Part shown: one piece after another, positions 1 to 7,696 of the stretch
How the letters are laid out: the number at the start of each line of letters is the position of its first letter
Numbering within the stretch: the first letter of the stretch is position 1
NCBI RefSeq assembly: GCF_003605735.1
Contig: NZ_QXTJ01000031.1
Span: 70,583-106,713, forward strand
Reading direction: 5' to 3'
From: Pseudomonas sp. LS-2
GTDB lineage: Bacteria > Pseudomonadota > Gammaproteobacteria > Pseudomonadales > Pseudomonadaceae
Length of the DNA: 36,131 nucleotides
Notes under the pieces: generated by a model
Seen by the model: only the letters and a program-made list of their open reading frames with translations
Told to the model about the DNA's origin: nothing
Database searches by the model: none
Translations under genes and position numbers: made by a program

Positions 1-549
1 CGTGGCTTCGTTGGCCTGGCGGGCATTGGACTCGATGATGATCTTCAGCTCGCCCATGGTCTTGCGGTAAGTCGGTGTGACACTCGTGGTGGCCAGTTTG
101 CTGGCCTGTTCGATGTCGCCGCTCTGAATGACCGCCAGGGTCTGGGTGACCGCTGCGACATAGGTCTGCCAATCACGCTCGAAGTCGTCGCCGGCCGCCT
201 TTTCATCCGCCTGCAACGGCGTGCTGCGATAGACCCTGAAATCGCTCTCTGCCTGGGCCTGGTTTTCCTTGAGCGACTGCAGGGCCGCACTGATTTCTTC
301 CGGGCTGGCCTTGAGCACGCTCAATCCGATTATTTTGAAAAAGTCGCGATTGGTGGCGATGACATTGGCCTTCACCGAGTCGACCTTGGTGATCGACAGC
401 AGATTGTTGGTGACTGTGCTCTGGAACAGATCGTACAGACGCGAGATACCGGTCTGTCCCAGAACCCCGACCGCAATGGTGATCAACGCGCACAGGCTAA
501 ACGCGAACAGGAGCTTGGACTTCAGTTTCAGATTGATCAGCCAGGACAT
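1..549 (-). CDS. Methyl-accepting chemotaxis protein, N-terminal part (runs off left edge)
   Basis: Reading the minus strand from the ATG at 549 gives 183 residues with no stop before the window edge. Residues 1-10 are a short basic cytoplasmic segment, about 11-32 form a first transmembrane helix, and the rest is a helical, Gln/Ala/Ser-rich region that looks like the four-helix-bundle periplasmic ligand domain of chemoreceptors (4HB_MCP type). The HAMP and signalling domains expected downstream lie outside the window, so the assignment rests on the N-terminal architecture. The gene diverges from the REC-TPR/kinase pair, and a good sigma-28 promoter match lies about 55 bases upstream of the start, as expected for a late flagellar or chemotaxis gene. 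The ligand cannot be inferred. Each frame-shifted reading of this region is a shadow. Confidence 0.82.
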   Translation of the reverse strand, partial: MSWLINLKLKSKLLFAFSLCALITIAVGVLGQTGISRLYDLFQSTVTNNLLSITKVDSVKANVIATNRDFFKIIGLSVLKASPEEISAALQSLKENQAQAESDFRVYRSTPLQADEKAAGDDFERDWQTYVAAVTQTLAVIQSGDIEQASKLATTSVTPTYRKTMGELKIIIESNARQANEAT

Positions 550-603
550 GGGTGTTACTCGGGCGGGAGAGGAGGTTGCGGCTGAAGAGGCCGCTTCCCC
601 TCC

Positions 604-630
604 CTATCGGCGGGGTGATGACGGACTTTA
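604..630 (-). promoter_or_regulatory. Sigma-28 (FliA) promoter for the chemoreceptor
   Basis: On the minus strand the sequence is TAAAGTCC, 11 bases, then GCCGATAG. The FliA consensus is TAAAGTTT-N11-GCCGATAA, so 13 of 16 positions match with exact spacing. The predicted start of transcription near 597 gives a leader of about 48 nt to the ATG at 549. Chemoreceptors are typical FliA targets, so signal and gene type agree. Confidence 0.75.
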
Positions 631-816
631 TAGCTTTCGAAATGTCTGCGATGAACGTCATCATCCCGCCGTTTGCCTGCCCGGTATCAAGTCATGCAGT
701 GATGCCTGAAATCCGGGCTCATGATCCGTGATTCGAGACCGACAACCTGCGGCACGGATCGACCAGGGAAGCGGGACAGGGGCGCTCGCCAGTCGCTTTT
801 TCCTTTATGCATCACC

Positions 817-843
817 TAAGCTTTACCTTGGCGCCGCCGATAA
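817..843 (+). promoter_or_regulatory. Sigma-28 (FliA) promoter for the REC-TPR/kinase module
   Basis: The plus strand reads TAAGCTTT, 11 bases, then GCCGATAA. Against the FliA consensus TAAAGTTT-N11-GCCGATAA this is 14 of 16, with a perfect -10 and exact spacing. Transcription would begin near 850, 165 nt ahead of the start codon at 1016. The oppositely oriented match at 604-630 strengthens the call, since two such matches facing outwards in one gap are unlikely by chance. Confidence 0.75.
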
Positions 844-1015
844 CCCGGACAAGCGGCGTCATGCCGCACCCAAAGACGCCAAAGCTTTCGTGAAATAGCT
901 TGATGGCACATTGACGTTGGCTATCATCTGCTCCGCTGAAAAACGGGAGCGGCCAGGTCGACCCTTTTTTGTAAATGCCTCTGGGCTGATTTTTTCTCCC
1001 GTAACAGGAATCTCG

Positions 1016-2620
1016 ATGCTGGCGTGGAACCAAAAAACCTTTCTGATCGTCGATGATTTCTCCGATTTTCGTAGCTCGGTCAGGTCGATGCTGCGCGAAT
1101 TGGGCGTCAAGGAAGTGGACACCGCGGACACGGGTGAGCAGGCGATCAAAGCCTGCTCACAGAAGCGCTACGACTTCATTCTTCATGACTTCAACCTCGG
1201 TGACGGCAAGAAGAACGGCCAACAGGTCCTTGAAGACCTGATGACCGACCGGCTGATCAGCCATGAAAGCGTGTTTGTGATGGTGACCGCCGAGAACAGT
1301 CAGGCGATGGTCATGAGCGCCCTGGAATGGGAGCCCGATGCTTACCTGACCAAGCCGTTCAACCGTGCCAGCCTGGCCCAGCGTCTGGAAAAGATCGTTC
1401 AACGCAAGAACCTGCTCAAGCCGATTCTTCAGGCGCTGGATCGCGGCAAGCCCGCCGAGGTGCTGGCGGCCTGCGTCAACCTGACCAAACAGGACCCGCG
1501 CTTCGCGCCTTTGTGTCTGCGCTACAAGGCAGATGCCCTGCGCGATCTGAATCAGAACGAACCGCTGGAAGCCTTTCTCAAATCGATTCTGGCTGATCGC
1601 CCGCAGCCTTGGGCGTATGCGGCGTTGGGCAAGTTGCTGCACAAGCGCGGGCGCAATCCTGAAGCGCAAACCGTCTACGAAGAGGCCATTCGTGCCTTTA
1701 ACGCGATGCCGGTGCTGTTCGATGGCCTGGCGGATGTGCTGATGGCGAGCGGCGATAACCGGCGTGCGCAGAAAATGCTCGAAGAGGCTGTGCGCCTTTC
1801 TCCTTATGCGGTCCGCCGCCAGCGGTTGCTCGGCAAGCTGGCGCTGGAAAATCAGGATTTCGACGGCGCTTCCAAGGCCTATCGTCAGGCCGTTTCTCAG
1901 GGCCAGTTTTCGCGGTTCAAGGATCCGGAAACCAATCTGGGTCTGGCTCAGGCGCTGATCAGTCGCGGCGGCGAGCGCGGGCTCGATGCGCGCACCCGGG
2001 TCGAGATCAACCAGACACTGGGTGAAGTGGCCAAGGAGCACACCAACGACGCCGGCCTGCAAGTGCGTGCGCGCTTGATGAAGGCCACCAGCGTGGCGAG
2101 TTCCGATCCGGAAATGGCGGCAAAACTCACCGAACAGGCGATGGCGCGACTCGATGGCATGGAGCAGTTCCTGAGTGCCGACGCCGCGCTGGCCGTGGCG
2201 TCGCAGCTCAAGCAACTGGGGCATGAAGCCGCTGGCGCAGGGATTCTGAAAAGCTGTGCGGAAATCTACGGCGATGATCCGGCGGTGATGCAGAACATTG
2301 CCAGGCAGACCGACGACCCGGACATTCTCAGCGCCGGCAAGGCAGCCGTCGATCTGAACATGCAAGGCATTCGAAGTTATCGCGCCGGCAAGCTGGGCGA
2401 GGCTCAGGATTTCTTCCGTCAGGCGCTGGCGTTGCAGCCCAAGAACATCAGTATTGCGTTGAACATGGCGCAGTCGCTGCTGCACGTTGGGGTGCAGAAC
2501 CTCGATGCTGCCAGCCTGACGGAGTGCCAGAACAGTCTGAAGATGGTGGGCAAGATGCCCGACACCGACCCGCGTCACGACCGTTATCAGAAACTGCGAC
2601 TCAGGGCGTTCGGCGAATGA
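1016..2620 (+). CDS. Response regulator with REC domain and TPR repeats
   Basis: The 534-residue product begins with a receiver domain (about 8-125). Its acidic pair is D13/D14, the phosphoacceptor is D58 in the beta-3 segment FILHDFNLG, and T91 and K113 occupy the conserved switch and lysine positions. The rest is all-helical with several tetratricopeptide-like repeats (clearest around 200-300 and again near 475-520). There is no DNA-binding or enzymatic output domain, so the output is probably protein-protein contact. The ATG at 1016 was chosen because AGGAA at 1006-1010 lies 5 nt upstream; the frame is open to 911 but that extension has no supporting signal. The stop overlaps the kinase start (ATGA), implying coupled translation and a cognate pair. 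A sigma-28 promoter match upstream places it in the motility regulon. The biological target is unknown. Confidence 0.85.
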   Translation: MLAWNQKTFLIVDDFSDFRSSVRSMLRELGVKEVDTADTGEQAIKACSQKRYDFILHDFNLGDGKKNGQQVLEDLMTDRLISHESVFVMVTAENSQAMVMSALEWEPDAYLTKPFNRASLAQRLEKIVQRKNLLKPILQALDRGKPAEVLAACVNLTKQDPRFAPLCLRYKADALRDLNQNEPLEAFLKSILADRPQPWAYAALGKLLHKRGRNPEAQTVYEEAIRAFNAMPVLFDGLADVLMASGDNRRAQKMLEEAVRLSPYAVRRQRLLGKLALENQDFDGASKAYRQAVSQGQFSRFKDPETNLGLAQALISRGGERGLDARTRVEINQTLGEVAKEHTNDAGLQVRARLMKATSVASSDPEMAAKLTEQAMARLDGMEQFLSADAALAVASQLKQLGHEAAGAGILKSCAEIYGDDPAVMQNIARQTDDPDILSAGKAAVDLNMQGIRSYRAGKLGEAQDFFRQALALQPKNISIALNMAQSLLHVGVQNLDAASLTECQNSLKMVGKMPDTDPRHDRYQKLRLRAFGE

Positions 2621-3309
2621 AAGATGAGGATCCGGGGCTCGATTTCTCCATGGTGATTGCCTCCACCGTGCATGACATGAAGAACTCGCTGGCGTCGCTG
2701 ATTCAGGCTCATGGTCAGTGGGTCAAACAGTTGCCCGAAGCTCAACGCGGCACCCCGGAGCAGGGCGTGATCGATTACGAGTTCGCGCACCTGAACGGCA
2801 TGCTGGTGCAGCTGCTGGGGCTGTACAAACTGGGGGTCAACCAGTTGCCGTTGCGTCCGGATTATCACGAACTGGACGATTTCATCGAAGCGCAACTGGC
2901 GTTCCATCAGGAGGTGCTCGCAAGCCGTGGCATCGTTGCCCGCTACAGCGTGGACGACTTCGGGCTTCCGGGGTTTTTCGACCGTGAGCTGATCGGCTCA
3001 GTGGTGTCGAATGTGATGATCAACGCCATTCGCTTCGCCCGCACGCAAGTCCTGATCACGGCGGGGCAGGTGGGTGAACAGCTGGTGATCAGCGTCAACG
3101 ACGATGGGCCTGGTTTTCCTGAGCACATGATCGAGCGTCAGACCGATTACGTGCTGGGCATCAACCAGAGCAGCGGCAGCACCGGGCTCGGGTTGTATTT
3201 TGCGGCGAACATCGCCAGGCAACATCAGCGCCAGGGTGTTCCAGGACACATCGAGATCGCCAATGGCGGGGCACTGGGTGGCGGGTTGTTCAGTATTTTT
3301 CTGCCCTAG
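2617..3309 (+). CDS. Short soluble sensor histidine kinase
   Basis: The 230-residue protein contains only the kinase core. H19 in the H-box (TVHDMKNSL) is the expected phosphorylated histidine. The N-box has N136 (VMINAIRFA), the G1 box is DDGPGFP at 162-168 and the G2 box GSTGLGLY at 187-194, so the HATPase domain looks complete and active. There is no transmembrane segment, HAMP, PAS or other recognisable sensor region, so input must come through a partner or the dimerisation helices. The start overlaps the stop of the REC-TPR gene by 4 nt; an in-frame upstream ATG at 2524 lies inside that gene and was not used. The natural inference is that this kinase phosphorylates D58 of its neighbour. 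The family has no characterised function that I can name. Confidence 0.85.
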   Translation: MKDEDPGLDFSMVIASTVHDMKNSLASLIQAHGQWVKQLPEAQRGTPEQGVIDYEFAHLNGMLVQLLGLYKLGVNQLPLRPDYHELDDFIEAQLAFHQEVLASRGIVARYSVDDFGLPGFFDRELIGSVVSNVMINAIRFARTQVLITAGQVGEQLVISVNDDGPGFPEHMIERQTDYVLGINQSSGSTGLGLYFAANIARQHQRQGVPGHIEIANGGALGGGLFSIFLP

Positions 3310-3328
3310 ATGCCGGAAGGTGCAGGAG

Positions 3329-3363
3329 AAATTCAAGGGTCCGATGTTTTATGCCCTGAATTT
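3329..3363. terminator. Possible bidirectional terminator hairpin between convergent genes
   Basis: The arms AAATTC-A-AGGG (3329-3339) and CCCTGAATTT (3354-3363) pair with one bulged base around a 14-nt loop. It lies in the 53-base gap between convergent genes and touches the stop codon of the minus-strand gene. There is no T-tract, so it may act weakly or not at all. Confidence 0.35.
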
Positions 3364-4589
3364 CAACGCTTGATCTGCGCTTCGTACACGAGTCTCGAAA
3401 CCGGTACGTCGTTGAGTACGACGGTGTAATTCAGCTCGGCGATGGAGGGCGGCAGGTCGCTGTCGACGTATTGGCTGGAGGAGTCGGTCAGTTTGGCGAT
3501 CAGTTGGCCCGAGCGGTAGATCCGCAGCGGCTGCTTGCTGCCTTCGGTGACTCGCCAGCGCAGGCTGACGGTCCGATCGGCTCGGTTCAGCGTGGCGGTC
3601 AGTTGCCGCACGCCGATATGACCGATCACAGGCACGCCGTCGATGGCGTGGCGCTCAAAGTCGGTATTGATCCCCAGGTGCACGAGGATGGTCGGCACGA
3701 TGTCGGCCTCGCTGGCAAACCCGTAAAGGCCCTCGAGGCCAGGATCGACCGGGTCGGCGATGGGCTGCGTCAGCTCTGCGTTAGGCGGTTTGTCGAGACC
3801 GATGAACGCGGTTTTTTCGCTGCGGCTCTGTTCGCCGTGGTCATAGCCATCGGGAAGCCTGCGCCCATGATCGGTCGTCAGCACCACCAGCCAGTCTTCC
3901 CCTTTATTGTTCTGCTTTCGCTTGCTTAGCGCGGCGAGTATCTGGCCGATCTGGTGGTCCGTTCGCGTTATGGCGTCCTGATAGCGGCTGCCAAAACCGT
4001 TTTCGTGGCCCGCGCCATCGGGCTGATCCAGGTGCACGAAGATGAAGTCGAAATTGCCGGTGCGTAACTCTTGCACCGTGCGATCCGTGGCGCATTGATC
4101 GTCGCCTCCGCACTTGACCCCCAGTTCGATGAAGCCGGCACTGATGTCGTCGACGAAATTGTCGTTGATGGGGTTCCAGCTGACGATGCTCGCCGTATGG
4201 CGGGTGGGGGCCGAGAGGCTGATCAATTTGAAGATGCTGTCGCTCTTGTTGTGCAGTCCGCTGTTATTGCTCACGACCTTGTGACGGTTGGCCCATGTGC
4301 CGGTCAGAATCGTTGCCCAGCCGGGACCGCTGAGCGTGGGTTGCCGGGTCGATGTGTCAACGATGCCGCCGGTATAGCTCATGCCCAGGTGAAACTGCGC
4401 GATGTTCGGCGCCTTCCCGGCATCGATGACCTGTTTGAGTTGCTCGTACTGCACGCCGTCGATCCCGATCAGCAGCGCCTTGTGGCGGTGGAAATCGACC
4501 GAGTCGCCCATCAGCATGTTTTTCAGCAGCACGGCGGCCAACAACCCCAACAGCACGCCTATGCCACAGAGCCTGGCAATCGGATACAT
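3363..4589 (-). CDS. Membrane-anchored alkaline-phosphatase-superfamily phosphodiesterase/nucleotide pyrophosphatase
   Basis: The 408-residue protein starts with an uncleaved-looking signal anchor (about 4-24) and continues into an alkaline phosphatase superfamily fold of the type I phosphodiesterase/nucleotide pyrophosphatase kind. Expected metal and catalytic positions can be seen: D44 (GIDG), T85 or S87 in QPTLSGPGW as nucleophile, D188/D191 and H195 in HLDQPDGAGH, D240-H241 in TTDHGRR and H251 in YDHGEQ. After about residue 330 a beta-rich tail resembles an Fn3-like domain. It probably hydrolyses a phosphodiester or phosphonate in the periplasm; the substrate cannot be told. The ATG at 4589 is preferred because GAGG lies 6 nt upstream; the ATG at 4601 is an alternative. 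It stands alone and converges on the kinase gene. Confidence 0.75.
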   Translation of the reverse strand: MYPIARLCGIGVLLGLLAAVLLKNMLMGDSVDFHRHKALLIGIDGVQYEQLKQVIDAGKAPNIAQFHLGMSYTGGIVDTSTRQPTLSGPGWATILTGTWANRHKVVSNNSGLHNKSDSIFKLISLSAPTRHTASIVSWNPINDNFVDDISAGFIELGVKCGGDDQCATDRTVQELRTGNFDFIFVHLDQPDGAGHENGFGSRYQDAITRTDHQIGQILAALSKRKQNNKGEDWLVVLTTDHGRRLPDGYDHGEQSRSEKTAFIGLDKPPNAELTQPIADPVDPGLEGLYGFASEADIVPTILVHLGINTDFERHAIDGVPVIGHIGVRQLTATLNRADRTVSLRWRVTEGSKQPLRIYRSGQLIAKLTDSSSQYVDSDLPPSIAELNYTVVLNDVPVSRLVYEAQIKR

Positions 4590-4791
4590 GATGAGCCTCA
4601 TTTTTTGCACCGAGGTCGCGAGCAATAAGGCATGTAAAAGCGACTGATCCGTGTCGATGATCAAAGGGATGTATTGGTTATAGCGGAGTTTTGGCGGGGT
4701 GCAGGCGTACCGGAACATTTGCGCTCATGCACCATCCTCAGGGCGCCAGCAAGCTGGCTTCCGCGTGTCTGGCAGAAGCAGGCGGGGGGAC

Positions 4792-5514
4792 TTACAACTT
4801 CATGCTTTGCCCCAACACTACGTTCAAGGCGCTGCGCGCATCGTCCAGTTGCACCAGGGTTGCATGATGAGCGCCGAGGGCGTCGCGAGCTTCGATTGCA
4901 GTGAGGATGGCCTTGTGACGGGGCAGTGCCAGCTCGTGCAGGTTCGGGCGCTTGTTGGAATGCTTCAACGCTTCACGCAGGGCCAGCGACAGCATGTTGC
5001 ACAAGTGTGCCAGCAGATCGTTGTGGGTGGCGTCGGCGATGCGACTGTGGAAATCCAGGTCCGGTTGCAGCACGGCTTCCACGGTCGGCGCGGCCTCCAT
5101 GCGTTGATAGGCTTCACCGATTGCGGCGATTTCGTCCGGGGTGGCGTGTTGGGCGGCGAGGGCTGCGGCAGCCGGTTCGATGATGCTGCGTACGCTGGTG
5201 AGCAGGGCGAAGAACTCGTTCTGCGGCGAACTCTGCATCAGCCAGTGCAGCACGTCCGGATCGAGGATGTGCCACTCGCGGCGTGGTTTGACCACTGTGC
5301 CGACACGCGGACGCGAATAGACCAGCCCCTTGGCTACCAACACCCGCGTAGCTTCGCGCAGCACGGGCCGACTGACGGCATATTCTTCACAGAGCAGGGC
5401 TTCGGCGGGGAGCTTGTCGTCAGGTTTGAAGCGGCCTGAAACGATCTGCATGCCGATGTCCTGAACGATGCGTGAGTGCATGCTTTTACGGTCGGAGGGC
5501 TTACGGTAATCCAT
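4792..5514 (-). CDS. FadR-family GntR transcriptional regulator (FCD domain)
   Basis: This 240-residue protein has an N-terminal winged helix (about 10-78, recognition helix around SRPVLREATRVLVAKG) and a C-terminal all-helical FCD ligand domain. The usual metal-binding pattern is visible: D and H in DLDFHSRIAD, then further histidines in the later helices. It resembles regulators of sugar-acid catabolism such as DgoR-like proteins, which are typically repressors released by the pathway acid or its keto-deoxy derivative. It lies downstream of the pentonate dehydratase on the same strand, separated by a REPIN. A FadR-type palindrome in the divergent promoter at 7565-7577 is the likely target. 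The ATG at 5514 is chosen by fit to the family N-terminus; no strong ribosome binding site is seen, and the ATG pair at 5553-5556 is a weaker alternative. Confidence 0.85.
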   Translation of the reverse strand: MDYRKPSDRKSMHSRIVQDIGMQIVSGRFKPDDKLPAEALLCEEYAVSRPVLREATRVLVAKGLVYSRPRVGTVVKPRREWHILDPDVLHWLMQSSPQNEFFALLTSVRSIIEPAAAALAAQHATPDEIAAIGEAYQRMEAAPTVEAVLQPDLDFHSRIADATHNDLLAHLCNMLSLALREALKHSNKRPNLHELALPRHKAILTAIEARDALGAHHATLVQLDDARSALNVVLGQSMKL

Positions 5515-5612
5515 GGGGGCGCGAGGCAATCCTGAGCGGTGAGTGCCGGGCATCATAGCATTGGCGAAGAGTCGACGGAGCGACGCGAAATTCCATGTCG
5601 AATACCCGTCGT

Positions 5613-5701
5613 TGTAGGAGTGAGCTTGCTCGCGATCGCGTCAGATCAGTCGCTGCGGTGGTGACTGAAATAACGCAATCGCGAGCAAGCTCACTCCTAC
5701 A
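5613..5701. repeat. REPIN: inverted pair of REP elements (GTAGGAGTGAGCTTGCTCGC class)
   Basis: Two 24-nt arms, 5613-5636 and 5678-5701, are perfect reverse complements separated by 41 bases. This is the standard P. fluorescens REP doublet. It lies between the dehydratase and its regulator gene and could form a long mRNA hairpin that protects or attenuates the transcript. Confidence 0.93.
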
Positions 5702-5732
5702 GGTCATGCGGTGAAACGCATGCCACAGGCTG

Positions 5733-7475
5733 TCAGTGAGAATGCCGTGGTACTTCCGAGCCGCGCATTCCCACCAGGAAATCAAAGTCGCAACCCTGAT
5801 CTGCCTGCATCACGTGGTTGATGTACAACTGACGATAACCGCCTGCCAGCAATTGCTGCGGCGCTTGCCAGTCGGCCAGTCGTGCGGCCAGTTCTTGCTC
5901 GGAAATGTCCAGGTGCAGACGTCCGGTGGAGCAATCGAGCTCAATGTAGTCGCCTTCCTGCACCACCGCCAACGGACCGCCTGCCGCGGCTTCCGGCGCA
6001 ACGTGCAGTACCACCGTACCGTACGCCGTGCCGCTCATGCGTGCGTCGGAAATCCGCACCATGTCGGTCACGCCTTGAGCGAGCAATTTGGCCGGCAGGC
6101 CCATGTTGCCCACCTCTGCCATGCCCGGATAACCCTTGGGCCCGCAGTTCTTCATCACCAGAATGCTGTTGGCGTCGACGTCCAGCTCCGGATCGTTGAT
6201 CCGCGCCTTGTACATGTCGAAGTTCTCGAAGACCACCGCACGACCGCGGTGTTTCATCAGCGCAGGGGTAGCGGCGGAAGGCTTGAGCACGGCGCCCAGC
6301 GGCGCGAGGTTGCCACGCAAAACGCAGATGCCGCCGTCGGCCACCAACGGATTGTCGATGGCGCGGATCACTTCGTCGTCGCCATAGATCGGCGAGTTCT
6401 GCACGTTTTCCCACAGCGTCTTGCCGTTCACGGTCAAGGCTTCAGGGTTCGGAATCAGGTTGTTCTCGCCCAGGCGACGCAGCACCGCAGGCAGGCCGCC
6501 CGCATAGTAGAACTCTTCCATCAGGAAGCGCCCGGATGGCTGCAGGTCGACCAGCGTCGGCGTGCCGCGACCGATGCGGGTCCAGTCGTCCAGCTCCAGG
6601 TCCACGCCAATGCGACCGGCGATGGCCTTGAGGTGAATCACGGCGTTGGTCGAACCGCCAATGGCGGCGTTGACGCGAATGGCGTTTTCGAAGGCTTCTT
6701 TGGTCAGGATTTTCGACAGACGCAGGTCTTCGTTGACCATCTGCACCGCGCGCATGCCGGACATGTGTGCCAAGACATAACGACGGGAATCCACAGCCGG
6801 GATCGCGGCGTTGTGCGGCAGCGACGTGCCCAGCGCTTCAGCCATACAGGCCATGGTCGAGGCCGTGCCCATGGTGTTGCAGGTGCCTGCGGAGCGTGAC
6901 ATGCCAGCTTCGGCGGAGAGGAATTCGTCGAGGCTGATCTGCCCGGCTTTGTAGGATTCGTGCATCTGCCAGACGATGGTGCCGGCGCCGATGTCCTTGC
7001 CTTTGTGCTTGCCGTTGAGCATCGGACCGCCGGTCACGACGATCGCCGGTACGTCGCAGCTGGCCGCGCCCATCAGCAGGGCAGGTGTGGTCTTGTCGCA
7101 ACCGGTCAGCAGCACCACGCCGTCGATCGGGTTGCCGCGAATCGCCTCTTCCACGTCCATGCTCGCCAGGTTGCGGGTCAGCATGGCGGTAGGGCGCAGG
7201 TTCGATTCGCCGTTGGAGAACACAGGAAATTCAACCGGGAAACCACCGGCTTCGATCACGCCACGTTTGACATGTTCGGCGATGGTCCGGAAGTGGGCGT
7301 TGCACGGGGTCAGTTCAGACCAGGTATTGCAGATGCCGATGATCGGTTTGCCCTGGAACTGGTGGTCGGCGATGCCCTGGTTCTTCATCCAGCTGCGGTA
7401 CATGAAGCCGTTCTTGTCGGCGGTACCGAACCACTGGGCCGAACGCAGGGTAGGTTTCTTATTGGAATCAGACAT
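5733..7475 (-). CDS. IlvD/Edd-family pentonate dehydratase (L-arabinonate/D-xylonate dehydratase type)
   Basis: The 580-residue protein matches the sugar-acid branch of the IlvD/Edd dehydratases and aligns from memory across its whole length with Rhizobium L-arabinonate dehydratase (about 579 residues). Likely [2Fe-2S] ligands are C58 (TPCNAH), C126 (TGCDKTT) and C199 (GTCNTMG), and the catalytic serine is S481 in RMSGTAYG. It should convert an aldonate, most likely L-arabinonate or D-xylonate, to the 2-keto-3-deoxy acid in the cytoplasm. Ordinary IlvD (dihydroxy-acid dehydratase) is less likely given the AraD1-like and semialdehyde dehydrogenase genes nearby. It is transcribed divergently from an MFS permease. 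The ATG at 7475 fits the family N-terminus although the ribosome binding site is poor. Substrate preference among pentonates and hexonates cannot be fixed from sequence. Confidence 0.87.
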   Translation of the reverse strand: MSDSNKKPTLRSAQWFGTADKNGFMYRSWMKNQGIADHQFQGKPIIGICNTWSELTPCNAHFRTIAEHVKRGVIEAGGFPVEFPVFSNGESNLRPTAMLTRNLASMDVEEAIRGNPIDGVVLLTGCDKTTPALLMGAASCDVPAIVVTGGPMLNGKHKGKDIGAGTIVWQMHESYKAGQISLDEFLSAEAGMSRSAGTCNTMGTASTMACMAEALGTSLPHNAAIPAVDSRRYVLAHMSGMRAVQMVNEDLRLSKILTKEAFENAIRVNAAIGGSTNAVIHLKAIAGRIGVDLELDDWTRIGRGTPTLVDLQPSGRFLMEEFYYAGGLPAVLRRLGENNLIPNPEALTVNGKTLWENVQNSPIYGDDEVIRAIDNPLVADGGICVLRGNLAPLGAVLKPSAATPALMKHRGRAVVFENFDMYKARINDPELDVDANSILVMKNCGPKGYPGMAEVGNMGLPAKLLAQGVTDMVRISDARMSGTAYGTVVLHVAPEAAAGGPLAVVQEGDYIELDCSTGRLHLDISEQELAARLADWQAPQQLLAGGYRQLYINHVMQADQGCDFDFLVGMRGSEVPRHSH

Positions 7476-7552
7476 AAATCAGCACTCTTATTGTAAGACT
7501 AAAGGCTTCGCGTGCTGACTAAAATAGGCCGAAAATCGTCTGAGTGGAAGAG

Positions 7553-7582
7553 TTGTCACGTTAAATAGTAATACTATATAGT
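7553..7582 (+). promoter_or_regulatory. Sigma-70-like promoter of the pentonate MFS permease
   Basis: TTGTCA at 7553-7558 and TATAGT at 7577-7582 are separated by 18 bases, five of six matches in each box. The start of transcription would be near 7589, giving a leader of about 108 nt to the ATG at 7697. The GntR-type palindrome fills the spacer and abuts the -10, so bound repressor would block the polymerase. Confidence 0.55.
7565..7577. promoter_or_regulatory. Putative GntR/FadR-family operator
   Basis: The 13-base palindrome ATAGTAATACTAT is symmetrical around position 7571. Its core TAGTAATACTA (7566-7576) fits exactly the TNGTNNNACNA pattern recognised by FadR-subfamily GntR proteins. 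An overlapping perfect palindrome ACTATATAGT lies at 7573-7582. It sits between the divergent dehydratase and permease genes, close to a GntR gene of that subfamily, so one bound site could control both directions. Confidence 0.65.
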
Positions 7583-7696
7583 CGGTTCCCATCGAGGGAC
7601 GACCCTGTCAGCCGACTCACCGCAGTAAGGCACACACGACGGCAGAGGCGATCCCCGTAAAGCTTCCATAACAAAAACAACGTGGAGACCGCATAC

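Larger units (their letters stand above)
550..1015. other. Divergent intergenic region between chemoreceptor and REC-TPR genes
   Basis: These 466 bases hold no convincing gene. They carry the two sigma-28-like promoters annotated separately, one per direction. The stretch 844-1015 would be a leader of roughly 165 nt for the REC-TPR mRNA. The reading frame of that gene stays open back to 911, but the good ribosome binding site is only at 1006-1010. No repeat of the REP type is present here, unlike most other gaps in the window. Confidence 0.7.

Noticed and set aside
904..922. TGGCAC near 904-909 as a sigma-54 -24 element
   Set aside because: The required GC at the -12 position is not at the right distance; the nearest GC is three bases too far.
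911..1015. N-terminal extension of the REC-TPR protein
   Set aside because: No ribosome binding site and no receiver homology in the extension; AGGAA at 1006-1010 supports the ATG at 1016.
1157..2578. 473-residue open frame antisense to the REC-TPR gene
   Set aside because: Shadow frame; the plus-strand product has clear receiver and TPR features and a good ribosome binding site.
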